A stretch of 64,000 nt of DNA from CAWEYO01 sp963813315 (GCA_963813315.1 CAWEYO010000004.1:62001-126000); one strand, 5' to 3'. Numbered from the stretch's first letter, positions 1-8,797 are shown. Notes: generated from the letters alone by a model not told the origin. Numbers and translations: made by a program.

Positions 1-1312
1 TCGGGTGTGCCTCGACGGGCTTCGGGTAGGGCGGCTCGAAGCGGAAGCCGCCGGGGCAATCGACGGCTCCGATCAACACCTGCAGCATATGCAGGGCGCG
101 CGCGGTCTGAAAGCCGTTGGAATGCGCCGACAGGCCGCGCATGGCGTGGAATGACACAGGCCGGCCGACAAAGCCCTTGTGACGCTCGCCGCGCATATCG
201 GTCCAGGGCTGATCGATGGTGATCGCCTCGTCGAAGGCGACGCGGGCTATCTCCACCGCCAGGCCGCGCATGACATCAGGCGCGACACCCGTTTCGGCGG
301 CGGCGGCCTCGGGCGCGTATTTCGGATCGAGATACTTTTCGGCAAGCAGTTGAAACGACGGCACGGCTTCGCGCCCGTCTTCGAGCTTGAAGCGGCCGGA
401 AAGGGCTGGACGCGCGGCACTTTCGCCTGCCGGCACGATGCGCTCCGTTACCGCATCGAAGATCATTGCGTTGCCGTCCGCGTCGCGGGCGAACAGCCCG
501 TGCTCAGCCGTCCCCGGCGCGTCTATGACCAGCCACGGGGCGTTGGAGTAGCGCACAAGATAATCGACGTCGATCCTGCGCGCCTTCAGAAGCTCGTGGA
601 CAACTGCGAGAATAAGCAATCCGTCGGTGCCGGGCCTGATACCGATCCAATTGTCGGCCACCGCCGAATAGCCGGTGCGAACCGGATTGACCGAGACGAA
701 GCGTGCGCCGTTTTTCTTGAGGGTCGATATCCCGAGCTTCAGTGGGTTGGAATCGTGATCCTCCGCAACGCCGAACATGATGAAGAGCTTCGTACGCGTC
801 CAGTCGGGCGCGCCGAATTCCCAGAACGCGCCGCCGATCGTCATGATGCCGGCGGCGGCCATGTTCACCGAGCAGAAGCCACCGTGGGCGGCGTAGTTTG
901 GCGTGCCGTATTGCTGTGCCCAGAAGCCGGTAAGCGACTGCGACTGGTCGCGTCCGGTGAAGAAGGCGAGCTTTTTCGGGTTCGACTGCCTGACGCGGCC
1001 AAGCCAGTCGGTAGCAAGGGTCAGCGCCTCGTCCCAGGATATCTCCTTGAACTCGCCCGAACCGCGCGGACCCGTCCGCAACAACGGCGCACGGAGCCTC
1101 GCGGGAGCATAATGCTGCATAATTCCCGCCGATCCCTTGGCGCACAAGACTCCCCTGTTCACCGGATGATCGCGATTGCCTTCGATGTAGCGGATCTTGC
1201 CGTCCTTCAGATGGACGTTGATGCCGCATCGGCATGCGCACATGTAGCATGTCGTCTTACGGATTTCGTCGGCCACCGGCTTCGACAGCGCGACCCGTGG
1301 TTCGGAATTCAT
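1..1312 (-). CDS. Molybdopterin oxidoreductase catalytic subunit, 3' end beyond the window
   Basis: Reading the minus strand from an ATG at 1312 gives 437 open codons that run off the left edge, so the C-terminus is missing. The start has a strong Shine-Dalgarno (GGGAGG). Near the N-terminus is the 4Fe-4S pattern of Mo/W-bis-MGD enzymes, C-x2-C-x3-C (TTCYMCACRCG) followed by LCAKG, then HGGFCSVNMAAAG, where the Cys is a plausible molybdenum ligand. NPVRTGYSAVADNWIGIRPGTDG is family-typical cofactor-binding sequence. The family moves electrons between a small substrate and a quinone or cytochrome chain. The substrate cannot be read from this fragment; sulfur-compound oxidoreductases of the SoeA/PhsA type or a formate dehydrogenase are the main options. 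No Tat signal is visible, so the visible part looks cytoplasmic. It is divergent from the peptidase gene at 1491. Confidence 0.85.
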   Translation of the reverse strand, partial: MNSEPRVALSKPVADEIRKTTCYMCACRCGINVHLKDGKIRYIEGNRDHPVNRGVLCAKGSAGIMQHYAPARLRAPLLRTGPRGSGEFKEISWDEALTLATDWLGRVRQSNPKKLAFFTGRDQSQSLTGFWAQQYGTPNYAAHGGFCSVNMAAAGIMTIGGAFWEFGAPDWTRTKLFIMFGVAEDHDSNPLKLGISTLKKNGARFVSVNPVRTGYSAVADNWIGIRPGTDGLLILAVVHELLKARRIDVDYLVRYSNAPWLVIDAPGTAEHGLFARDADGNAMIFDAVTERIVPAGESAARPALSGRFKLEDGREAVPSFQLLAEKYLDPKYAPEAAAAETGVAPDVMRGLAVEIARVAFDEAITIDQPWTDMRGERHKGFVGRPVSFHAMRGLSAHSNGFQTARALHMLQVLIGAVDCPGGFRFEPPYPKPVEAHP

Positions 1313-1490
1313 CAATTTGCCTCCCTGAGCGGATTCCTATAGGGCGGCTGTTCGAAAGGAAATGGCCCGCTGCGTCTTTCCCATAGCATTGACATCTGGT
1401 GACCCTACGTCAAAGAACGCGTTGCCTCCTTGCAGCGTGCCCCAAAAGCGCCGCTTGCCAAACGCCGCGCTTGGCTTTTCAATCCGGGAA

Positions 1491-2771
1491 ATGAATGAAC
1501 GCCTTCACAAAGCAGTCGACGAGCGCGTAGACGACTTGGTGGCGCTCACTGCCGACTTGATCCGGATTCCCACCGTCAATCCTCCGGGCGACGCCTATGG
1601 CCCGTGCGCCGGGTATATTGCCGACCGCTTGAACAAGCGACGGTTCGAAACTCAGTTCATTCGCGGCGAAGGCGCGCCTGGCGACACCGACCGCTATCCG
1701 CGCACGAATGTCATCGGGCGTTTTGACGGGCGAAGCCCTGGCCCGACCGTTCACTTCAACTCGCATATCGATGTCGTCGAACCCGGCGCAGGCTGGACGA
1801 TCGATCCCTTTGCGGGGATCGTCCGTGACGGCAAGGTGTTCGGCCGGGGCGCATGCGACATGAAGGGCGGGCTTGCGGCTTCCATCATTGCTGTCGAGGC
1901 GTTCATGGACGTCTATCCTGACTTTCCGGGATCCATCGAGATTTCCGGTACTGTGGACGAGGAAACGGGCGGGTTCGGCGGGGTGGCCTATCTGGCAGGG
2001 AAAGGTTTCTTTTCCATGCCTCGCGTCGACCATGTGATCATCCCCGAACCCCTCAACAAGGATCGTATTTGCCTCGGGCATCGCGGTGTGTGGTGGGCCG
2101 AGATCGAGACCAGGGGCGAGATCGCGCATAGCTCCATGCCCTTCCTCGGGGACTGCGCGGTGCGCCACATGGGCGCCGTACTCCGCGCCTTCGAGGAGGA
2201 ACTTTTTCCCGCACTCGACCGCAAATGGACGAAAATGCCGGTCGTGCCCGAAGGCGCAAGGCGATCGACCATGAGCGTCAATTCAATGCATGGCGGCCAG
2301 ACCGAAGAGTTCTACCCTGGCCTGCCGGCGCCCAACGTGCCGGACTCCTGCCGGATCATCATCGACCGGCGCTTCCTGCTGGAGGAAGATATCGCGACGG
2401 TGAAGCGCGAGGTGACATCGATCCTCGAGCGGCTGAAGCGTGACCGGTCGAAATTCGACTACCGGATCCGCGACCTGATGGAGGTGCAGCCGCTGATGAC
2501 CGAGCGCGACGCTCCGGTGGTCAGAGCAGTGGCGCAAGGCATACGCGAGGTTTTCGGCCGGGAGCCCGACTATGTCATCTCGCCCGGCACCTACGACCAG
2601 AAGCATATTGCGAGAATCGGCCATCTGCACGATTGCATCGCCTATGGTCCGGGCATTCTCGACCTCGCTCACCGGCCCGACGAATGGGTCGGCATCGCGG
2701 ACATGGTGGAATCTGCAAAAGTCATGGCGATCGGGCTGGATGTGCTGCTGCGGGGAGCGCGGCCGAATTGA
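1491..2771 (+). CDS. M20 family metallopeptidase (ArgE/DapE-like)
   Basis: A 426-residue cytoplasmic zinc amidohydrolase of the ArgE/DapE/carboxypeptidase G2 family, which removes acyl or peptide groups from amino-acid derivatives. The metal-site motifs are visible: HFNSHIDVVEPG (His and Asp ligands), GRGACDMKGG (bridging Asp) and DEETGGFGG (catalytic and ligand Glu pair). The dimerisation domain follows (GEIAHSSMPFLG). The frame is open further upstream to 1362, but homology begins at MNERLHKAVDERV, so I use the ATG at 1491. It is followed after 117 bases by a peptide-type ABC importer on the same strand, which suggests that it hydrolyses the imported compound. The exact substrate is unknown. 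Confidence 0.87.
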   Translation: MNERLHKAVDERVDDLVALTADLIRIPTVNPPGDAYGPCAGYIADRLNKRRFETQFIRGEGAPGDTDRYPRTNVIGRFDGRSPGPTVHFNSHIDVVEPGAGWTIDPFAGIVRDGKVFGRGACDMKGGLAASIIAVEAFMDVYPDFPGSIEISGTVDEETGGFGGVAYLAGKGFFSMPRVDHVIIPEPLNKDRICLGHRGVWWAEIETRGEIAHSSMPFLGDCAVRHMGAVLRAFEEELFPALDRKWTKMPVVPEGARRSTMSVNSMHGGQTEEFYPGLPAPNVPDSCRIIIDRRFLLEEDIATVKREVTSILERLKRDRSKFDYRIRDLMEVQPLMTERDAPVVRAVAQGIREVFGREPDYVISPGTYDQKHIARIGHLHDCIAYGPGILDLAHRPDEWVGIADMVESAKVMAIGLDVLLRGARPN

Positions 2772-2888
2772 CCGCAACGGCAGGTCGTGCGATGGCCCCG
2801 CGAGAGTAACTTGGAAAAGATACTCGATTTACTGGAATTGGAAATCGCGCTTCAATCGCGCGGGCTCGTTTCTTCGGGAGAGAAATAA

Positions 2889-4367
2889 ATGAAAGTCTGG
2901 AAGTCCATCCTCGCGGCCACGGCGCTCGCGCTCGCCTCAACCACGGCAGCACATGCCGCGAGATCCGATCTGGTGATCGGCGTGGTACTCGAGCCTCCCC
3001 ACCTGGATCCAACGGCAGGCGCCGCCGCGGCAATCGATGAAGTGGTTTACGCCAATGTGTTCGAGGGTCTGACGCGGATCGGCCCAAAGGGCGAAGTTAT
3101 CCCCGCGCTTGCCGAAAGCTGGACGATTTCGGACGACGGCAAGAGCTATACGTTCAAGCTGCATACCGGCGTGAAATTTCACGACGGGACTGATTTCAAC
3201 GCCGACGACGTGAAGTTTTCGCTCGACCGGGCGCGCGCGGCTGACTCTACAAACGCACAAAAAGGACTTTTCGCCGCAATCGATACGGTCGAGGTGCTTG
3301 ATCCTGCAACCGTCAAGGTGACGCTCAAGAACCCGCAGGGTTCCTTCCTTTACAACATGGGCTGGGGCGACGCCGTGGTCGTGGCCCCAGAATTGGCCGG
3401 AACCAACAAGGAAAAACCGGTTGGCACCGGCCCCTTCAAGTTCGAGAACTGGGCAAAGGGAGCTTCCATCACCATTACGAAGAACGCGGACTACTGGGGA
3501 GAGCCCGTCGCGCTGGAAAAGGCCGAGTTCCGCATCATTCCGGATGCCGCCGCGGCGATCCCGGCGCTTCTGTCGGGTGACGTACAGGCATTTCCGTTCA
3601 CGCCTCCCGACGCGATTGCCCAGATCAAGGACGATCCCCGTTTCAAGGTCGCGGTCGGCTCGACGGAGGGCGAAACAATCCTATCCACGAACAACAAGAA
3701 ACCGCCATTCGACAACCTCAAAGTGCGGCAGGCAATTGCCCATGCCATCGATCGGCAGGCAATCATCGACGGCGCCTCGGCAGGATACGGAACCCCGATC
3801 GGCTCGCATTTTGCCCCGCACAACCCGGCCTATGTGGACCTCACGGGTACATATCCGCACGACGTCGAAAAAGCCAAGGCGCTGCTCAAGGAAGCGGGAT
3901 TCGAAAGCGGCATCAAGGCCACGCTCAAATTGCCGCCTGTGCCCTACGCCCGCCAGGGCGGCGAGATCGTCGCCTCACAGTTGCGCGATATCGGCATCGA
4001 CCTGGAAATCATTCCGGTCGAATGGGCTGATTGGCTGAAACAGGTCTTTACCGAGAAGGACTATGACCTCACCATCGTGTCGCACACGGAACCGAACGAC
4101 ATCGATATCTATTCGCGAAAGGACTACTACTTCAACTATGACAACCCAGCCTTCGACAAGGTGATCGCTGATCTGAACCTGACTTCCGACGAAGCGAAGC
4201 GCACTGAACTCTACAAGCAGGCGCAGAAGATCATTGCCGACGACGCCGTGAACGGGTTCCTGTTCGAGCTGCCGAAGATCGGCGTCTGGGACGCAAAGCT
4301 GGAAGGACTCTGGGAGAACGCCCCGATCCAGGCCAACGACCTCACCAAAGTGAAATGGACGGAGTGA
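2889..4367 (+). CDS. ABC transporter substrate-binding protein, peptide/nickel (SBP_bac_5) family
   Basis: A 492-residue periplasmic binding protein. It starts with a signal peptide (about residues 1-23, MKVWKSILAATALALASTTAAHA). The mature part shows the family 5 hallmarks: LEPPHLDPTAG near the N-terminus, ALAESWTISDDGKSYTFKL, and VKFHDGTDFNADDVKFSLDRA, as in DppA and OppA. The ATG at 2889 has a GGGAGAG Shine-Dalgarno. It is the first transporter gene of a run containing two permeases and a fused ATPase, so it delivers ligand to that importer. The ligand is probably a short peptide or a related amino-acid conjugate, judging from the M20 peptidase upstream. No lipobox is seen, so it should be free in the periplasm. 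Confidence 0.92.
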   Translation: MKVWKSILAATALALASTTAAHAARSDLVIGVVLEPPHLDPTAGAAAAIDEVVYANVFEGLTRIGPKGEVIPALAESWTISDDGKSYTFKLHTGVKFHDGTDFNADDVKFSLDRARAADSTNAQKGLFAAIDTVEVLDPATVKVTLKNPQGSFLYNMGWGDAVVVAPELAGTNKEKPVGTGPFKFENWAKGASITITKNADYWGEPVALEKAEFRIIPDAAAAIPALLSGDVQAFPFTPPDAIAQIKDDPRFKVAVGSTEGETILSTNNKKPPFDNLKVRQAIAHAIDRQAIIDGASAGYGTPIGSHFAPHNPAYVDLTGTYPHDVEKAKALLKEAGFESGIKATLKLPPVPYARQGGEIVASQLRDIGIDLEIIPVEWADWLKQVFTEKDYDLTIVSHTEPNDIDIYSRKDYYFNYDNPAFDKVIADLNLTSDEAKRTELYKQAQKIIADDAVNGFLFELPKIGVWDAKLEGLWENAPIQANDLTKVKWTE

Positions 4368-4397
4368 TTTCGCGGAAATATCTCAGGGGGGCTGCTC

Positions 4398-4428
4398 TGC
4401 GTTGCCCCCCTCTGTCCTGCCGGACTGG
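4398..4428. repeat. Fragment of an interspersed repeat (family E)
   Basis: About 30 bases between the binding-protein and permease genes (GTTGCCCCCCTCTGTCCTGC and following) match one arm of the inverted repeat found at 8480-8530 and 8643-8694. It is a piece of the same repeat family, here inside an operon. Confidence 0.6.
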
Positions 4429-4437
4429 TGGACTCTC

Positions 4438-5385
4438 ATGACCGCCTATCTCCTTAAACGCCTTCTCATCGGTCTGGCGACATTGCTCGTTGCATCGCTC
4501 GTCGTGTTCGCCGTGCTGGAGGTGCTGCCGGGCGATCCGGCGCGCCTGATGCTCGGCATGAACGCCACCGACGATTCGGTTCAGGCATTGCGCGAGCAAA
4601 TGGGTCTAAACCAGCCCCTACTATGGCGATATCTGGATTGGGCCGGTGGTCTGCTAACGCTGGATCTCGGCCGATCCTACACCTATTCTGTGCCTGTCAT
4701 CGATCTCGTCAGCGAACGCGTCGTCGTATCGCTTCCGCTCGCTTTGATCGCGCTGATCCTGTCCACCGCGATTGCCATTCCCGTGGGCATCTATTCAGCT
4801 TCCCGGCGGGGCACAGCGGCTGACGCTGTCTCCATGGGCGCCGCACAGTTCGGCGTCGCGGTGCCGAATTTCTGGTTTGCCCTACTGCTGATCTACGTCT
4901 TTGCGGTCTGGCTGCGGCTTGTGCCGGCAGGCGGGTTTCCGGGCTGGAGCGCCGGCGTATGGCCGGCGCTGAGGGCGCTGATCCTGCCCGCGGTCGCACT
5001 GGCACTGCCGCAGGCGGCGATCCTGGCGCGCGTCACCCGCTCGGCGCTGCTTGAAGTGCTCGGCGAGGACTACATCCGCACCGCACGCGCCAAGGGCATT
5101 CCGCGCCGGGCCGTGCTTTGGCGCCACGCCTTGCGCAATGCGATGATCCCGGTGCTCACCATTCTCGGCTTGCAATTCGCTTTCCTGCTGGCCGGCACGA
5201 TCATCATCGAGAACGTCTTCTACCTGCCCGGCCTCGGGCGGCTGGTGTTCCAGGCGATCACACAGCGCGACCTGATCGTGGTTGAAAGCGTGGTCATGCT
5301 GCTGGTGGCCGCGGTCATCGCCGTCAATCTGCTGGTCGACCTCTCCTACGCTCTGGTTGATCCACGCCTCAGGACCCATCGATGA
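4438..5385 (+). CDS. ABC transporter permease, DppB/OppB type
   Basis: A 315-residue inner-membrane permease with about six transmembrane segments. The N-terminus MTAYLLKRLLIGLATLLVASLVVF and the motif LEVLPGDPARLMLG are typical of DppB. The EAA-loop region WRHALRNAMIPVLTILGLQ and IIENVFYLPGLGRL near the C-terminus contact the ATPase. The frame is open upstream to 4402, but that part comes from an interspersed repeat fragment; the ATG at 4438 gives the expected N-terminus. Its last four bases (ATGA) overlap the start of the second permease, so the two are translationally coupled. Confidence 0.92.
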   Translation: MTAYLLKRLLIGLATLLVASLVVFAVLEVLPGDPARLMLGMNATDDSVQALREQMGLNQPLLWRYLDWAGGLLTLDLGRSYTYSVPVIDLVSERVVVSLPLALIALILSTAIAIPVGIYSASRRGTAADAVSMGAAQFGVAVPNFWFALLLIYVFAVWLRLVPAGGFPGWSAGVWPALRALILPAVALALPQAAILARVTRSALLEVLGEDYIRTARAKGIPRRAVLWRHALRNAMIPVLTILGLQFAFLLAGTIIIENVFYLPGLGRLVFQAITQRDLIVVESVVMLLVAAVIAVNLLVDLSYALVDPRLRTHR

Positions 5386-6251
5386 GCGGGGAAGTGGACA
5401 TAAGCAGCGACACGCTCGCCAATTTTGTGGCCAAGGCCTTCGCCAACCGCTCCTTCCTCGTGGGTTTCATCGTCACCGCGCTAGTAGCGGCCATGGCACT
5501 GCTGTCGTTTTTCTGGACGCCCTACGACGTCACCAGGCTGGTTGTCTCCGATCGCATGCAGCCGCCCTCACTCACGCACCTGTTCGGAACCGACCATTTC
5601 GGCCGCGATGTTCTCTCCATGATCATGGTGGGCGCGCGAAATTCGATCGCGGTCGCGCTGGTTGCCGTAGGCATCGGCATGGGACTGGGAGTTCCGCTCG
5701 GCTGCTGGGCGGCTGCCCGCGGCGGGTTGGCGGACGAGATACTGATGCGGTTCAACGATGTCGTCTTTGCCTTTCCGGCCCTGCTCTCGGCGATCATGAT
5801 CACCGCGACGTTTGGACCCGGAGCGATCAACGCCATAGTCGCAATCGGCATCTTCAACATTCCGGTCTTTGCTCGAGTGGCGCGCGCTGGCGCGCTGGCG
5901 CTGTGGCCGCGAGAATTCATACTCGCGGCCCGCGCAGCCGGAAAAGGTAAGACATTGATTACCGTCGAGCATATCCTTCCCAACATCGCGAACCTGCTTT
6001 TGGTGCAGGGCACGATCCAGTTCGCCCTCGGGATTCTGGCCGAGGCCGGGCTTTCCTATGTCGGGTTAGGGGCGCAGCCCCCAATGCCGAGCTGGGGGCG
6101 AATGCTTTTCGACGCGCAGACACGCATGATGGTGGCGCCTCATCTGGCGATCTTTCCCGGCTTCGCAATCGTAATCACCGTGCTTGGCCTCAATCTCTTG
6201 GGCGATGGCCTCAGCGATGTTCTCGATCCCAAACTGAGGCGTCAGCGGTGA
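5382..6251 (+). CDS. ABC transporter permease, DppC/OppC type
   Basis: A 289-residue inner-membrane protein that pairs with the preceding DppB-type permease. Family motifs are HLFGTDHFGRDVLSMIMVGAR after the first transmembrane segment, GLSYVGLGAQPPMPSWGRML, and the C-terminal LGLNLLGDGLSDVLDPKLR, all characteristic of DppC proteins. It overlaps the previous gene by ATGA and the next by GTGA, so the three genes form a tightly coupled unit. Confidence 0.93.
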   Translation: MSGEVDISSDTLANFVAKAFANRSFLVGFIVTALVAAMALLSFFWTPYDVTRLVVSDRMQPPSLTHLFGTDHFGRDVLSMIMVGARNSIAVALVAVGIGMGLGVPLGCWAAARGGLADEILMRFNDVVFAFPALLSAIMITATFGPGAINAIVAIGIFNIPVFARVARAGALALWPREFILAARAAGKGKTLITVEHILPNIANLLLVQGTIQFALGILAEAGLSYVGLGAQPPMPSWGRMLFDAQTRMMVAPHLAIFPGFAIVITVLGLNLLGDGLSDVLDPKLRRQR

Positions 6252-7927
6252 GCCTGCTCGAGATCGATGGCCTGTCGGTTGAAATCGGCGGGACGCCTAT
6301 CCTCACAAATGTCGATCTCACGATCGATCCGGGCGAGGTGATGGGCCTTGTCGGTGAATCCGGATCGGGCAAATCGATGACGGCGCTCACCGTGATGCGG
6401 CTGCTTCCTCACGGCGCGGGTGCGGCAGGCCGCGTAACCTTCGACGGTATCGATATCCTGGCCGCCGATGAAAACCGGATGTGCGAATTGCGCGGCGACG
6501 ACATCGGCATGGTGTTCCAGGAGCCGATGACGGCGCTGAACCCCGTCAAGACGATCGGGGAACAGGTGGCGGAGGGCATCCGCTGGCATACCGGCGCGAA
6601 CCGGGCGGATGCCGAAGCGCGCGCCCGAGCCATTCTCGACCGTGTCGGTCTGCCCGAGTCGCGTTTTCCGCTCTCCTGCTATCCGCACGAATTGTCGGGC
6701 GGCCAGCGCCAGCGTGTGGTGATCGCGATTGCCTGTGCACTGAAGCCGAAGCTGCTGATCGCCGACGAGCCGACGACTGCGCTCGATGTTGTCCTGCAAA
6801 AGCAGATCCTGGAATTGCTGCGCGACCTGGTGACTGAGAACAGAATGGGGTTGCTGCTGATCTCGCATGACCTGGCCGTGGTCACCGACATGGCCGACCG
6901 CATAACCGTGATGCGCCATGGCGAAGTGATGGAGAGCGGCGAAACGGCCCTGACGTTGTCCAGGCAGTCGCATCCCTATACACGGCAACTTGCCCAGGCA
7001 TCGATGCATGTACCCGTTCGCTCGGGAAGGGTGTCGGCGAAGCCAAACAGAAATGAGGCGCTCAGTCCGCTGCCATCCGGCCCTTCCCGCGAGAGGGAAA
7101 GTAGCGCCACGTTCCTCGAAGTAATCACCCTCACCCGCGACTATCCCGGCCGAAGGACATCTATTTTCCGCAAGCCCGAACCGGTGCGCGCCGTCGACAA
7201 TGTTTCTTTCTCGATGAAGCCGGGGCAATCGACCGCCCTGGTAGGACGTTCGGGCTGCGGGAAGTCCACGCTTGCCCGCATGATCCTGGCGCTCGACAAA
7301 TCGACCGCGGGCGAAATCCGCTTCATGGGCGCAACGCTCACCGGCCGGGACGAGGCCGCACTGAAACCGGTCCGACGCAACATGCAAGTGGTGTTTCAGG
7401 ATCCATACGGCTCATTCAATCCGCGCCACCGGGTGGAACGGTTGGTCGCGGAACCGCTGCATCTGCTGGAAAGGAAGCCCGGCCGCGGAGAGCGTCGCGA
7501 ACTGGTCGCCGCCGCTCTCCACGAAGTCGGCCTAAGCCGGCGTGATCTCGATAAATATCCGCATGAATTCTCCGGCGGGCAGCGCCAGCGCCTGTCGATT
7601 GCGCGCGCCATCATCACGCGGCCGAAACTCGTGGTCGCGGACGAACCTGTTTCCGCGCTCGATGTTTCGATCCGGGCACAGATTCTGGACCTTTTCGCTG
7701 ACCTGAACCACCGGTTGGGCGTCGCCTATCTCTTCATCACGCACGATCTGACCGTGGCGCGCGCCATAACAGACGATGTGATGGTGATGCATGAAGGGCG
7801 CATCGTGGAGGCCGGCAGGACCGCCGAAGTCCTCGATCATCCGCAATCCGACGCGGCCAGGGCGCTGGTCGCCGCCGCACCGGACCTCAGCCGCGCTATC
7901 CAACGGCGGCTGCGAGAACAGGGATAG
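6248..7927 (+). CDS. ABC transporter ATPase with two fused ATP-binding domains (DppD-DppF type)
   Basis: A 559-residue cytoplasmic protein holding both ATPases of a peptide-type importer in one chain. It starts at a GTG overlapping the preceding stop. Domain 1 has Walker A GESGSGKS, signature LSGGQRQR and Walker B LLIADEPTTALD. Domain 2 (from about residue 290) has GRSGCGKS, FSGGQRQR and LVVADEPVSALD. Each domain is followed by its oligopeptide/dipeptide C-terminal extension. The linker between domains contains SPLPSGPSRERESS, which looks like translated interspersed repeat. This fused form occurs in glutathione and dipeptide importers such as GsiA. It closes the operon. Confidence 0.93.
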   Translation: MSLLEIDGLSVEIGGTPILTNVDLTIDPGEVMGLVGESGSGKSMTALTVMRLLPHGAGAAGRVTFDGIDILAADENRMCELRGDDIGMVFQEPMTALNPVKTIGEQVAEGIRWHTGANRADAEARARAILDRVGLPESRFPLSCYPHELSGGQRQRVVIAIACALKPKLLIADEPTTALDVVLQKQILELLRDLVTENRMGLLLISHDLAVVTDMADRITVMRHGEVMESGETALTLSRQSHPYTRQLAQASMHVPVRSGRVSAKPNRNEALSPLPSGPSRERESSATFLEVITLTRDYPGRRTSIFRKPEPVRAVDNVSFSMKPGQSTALVGRSGCGKSTLARMILALDKSTAGEIRFMGATLTGRDEAALKPVRRNMQVVFQDPYGSFNPRHRVERLVAEPLHLLERKPGRGERRELVAAALHEVGLSRRDLDKYPHEFSGGQRQRLSIARAIITRPKLVVADEPVSALDVSIRAQILDLFADLNHRLGVAYLFITHDLTVARAITDDVMVMHEGRIVEAGRTAEVLDHPQSDAARALVAAAPDLSRAIQRRLREQG

Positions 7928-8034
7928 ACTGCTCTAAATCGTCCCTCGAAAGGGTAGCGCGAAAACCCGCTTGTGAAAGCGGGCGCACTGTGATCGAAGC
8001 GACTTCCCACTCCCTCCGGAATAATACAGCCTCC

Positions 8035-8148
8035 ATGTTCGATCCCGCCACCGATGTTGCGCTGCTGCTTGCCCTTGCGGCTTTCGTCGCAGGTTTCAGC
8101 ATCCCGTTCTCAGAACTTCAAATCCGTAAACCACACGAGATTCAATAA
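8035..8148 (+). pseudogene. Possible remnant of a TauE/SafE-type membrane exporter (N-terminus only)
   Basis: A short open frame whose first 21 residues (MFDPATDVALLLALAAFVAGF) resemble the first transmembrane segment of TauE/SafE sulfite-exporter family proteins. In intact members this is followed by a glycine-rich segment; here it changes abruptly to SIPFSELQIRKPHEIQ and stops next to the inverted repeat at 8152. No further part of the family is found downstream. I read it as a gene start cut off by insertion or deletion. The match is from memory and short, so this is tentative. Confidence 0.4.
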
Positions 8149-8151
8149 GTT

Positions 8152-8229
8152 GCCAGTGTGGCTTTGAATCCGAAATTCGATCCGAGCCTTACGCCAAAGT
8201 GATACGAATTTCGGATACGCCACACTGGC
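8152..8229. repeat. Large imperfect inverted repeat (hairpin-forming, MITE-like)
   Basis: The left arm at 8152-8179 (GCCAGTGTGGC ... CCGAAATTCG) is the near-perfect reverse complement of 8205-8229, separated by about 25 bases. The outer GCCAGTGTGG/CCACACTGGC arms and the inner CCGAAATTCG/CGAATTTCGG arms both match; only a few bases between them differ. It follows the possible transporter remnant directly. It has no T-run, so it is not a standard terminator. Confidence 0.7.
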
Positions 8230-8337
8230 GTGCAATTGTTGGGGTCTGACGCGCTCGGCGCTGACCTTCCCCGCGGTTCATTGTATGGAGCAGGTGCGGC
8301 CGCGGCCGTGCCGCTTTCGACGCACAGCGGATTGGCC

Positions 8338-8443
8338 TAAAGCGCGTCGCGGCGAAACGGATCATCCGACGCGCTTTAGGGTATTGTCCTTGTGCATGTC
8401 GTTATCCCAAAACCGCTGTGCAAGTTTGGGCGACATGCATTAG
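8338..8443. repeat. Interspersed palindromic repeat (family D), copy 1
   Basis: About 105 bases beginning TAAAGCGCGTCGCGGCGAA, containing CGTTATCCCAAAACCGCTG and CAAGTTTGGGCGACATGCAT. A second copy lies at 8710-8789 in the same orientation. The inner part CCCAAAACCGCT...AAGTTTGGG is itself palindromic. Confidence 0.75.
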
Positions 8444-8479
8444 CCCTGCGGCGTTGGCGATCAGCGAAACCCCGGCGAC

Positions 8480-8694
8480 CGTCTGATCTCCCCCCTTGCG
8501 GGGGAGATGGCCGGCAGGCCAGAGGGGGGCAACGTAGAGCGCTTTCCTCGACGAAGGGCCGGCATGGACGTGCGCCACGCCGCATGGTGTCGATCCAGAA
8601 CGCAGGGAGGCCGACCTCATCGTGGAGACGCTGGCGGGACAGCGCCCCCCTCTGTCCTGCCGGACATCTCCCCCGCAAGGGGGGAGATCGGCTG
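8480..8694. repeat. Composite element with about 50-base inverted repeat arms (family E)
   Basis: Arms at about 8480-8530 and 8643-8694 are reverse complements (CCCCCCTCT.TCCTGCCGG.CATCTCCCCC). Each arm also holds its own hairpin, ATCTCCCCC/GGGGGAGAT. The 110-base interior has no convincing coding frame. It sits between the two family D copies. A fragment of one arm occurs at 4398-4428. Confidence 0.7.
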
Positions 8695-8709
8695 TCATCG
8701 AAGCCTCGC

Positions 8710-8789
8710 TAAAGCGCGTCGCCGCGCTATTGTCTTTGTGCATCTCGTTATCCCAAATCCGCTGCGCACTTTTGGGCAACATGCATTAT
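8710..8789. repeat. Interspersed palindromic repeat (family D), copy 2
   Basis: The second, shorter copy of the repeat at 8338-8443 (AAAGCGCGTCGCCGCG, CGTTATCCCAAATCCGCTG, CACTTTTGGGCAACATGCAT). It ends about 9 bases before the start codon of the AraC-family gene, so it occupies that gene's ribosome-binding and leader region. Confidence 0.75.
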
Positions 8790-8797
8790 GTTGGGCC

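Noticed and set aside
179..1342. Long open frame on plus opposite the molybdopterin enzyme
   Set aside because: The minus-strand frame from 1312 has the full iron-sulfur and molybdopterin motif set; the plus frame has no family sequence.
8507..8797. 97-codon N-terminal extension of the AraC regulator
   Set aside because: The extension is encoded by family D and E repeats and lacks homology; ATG 8798 gives a normal-sized protein.
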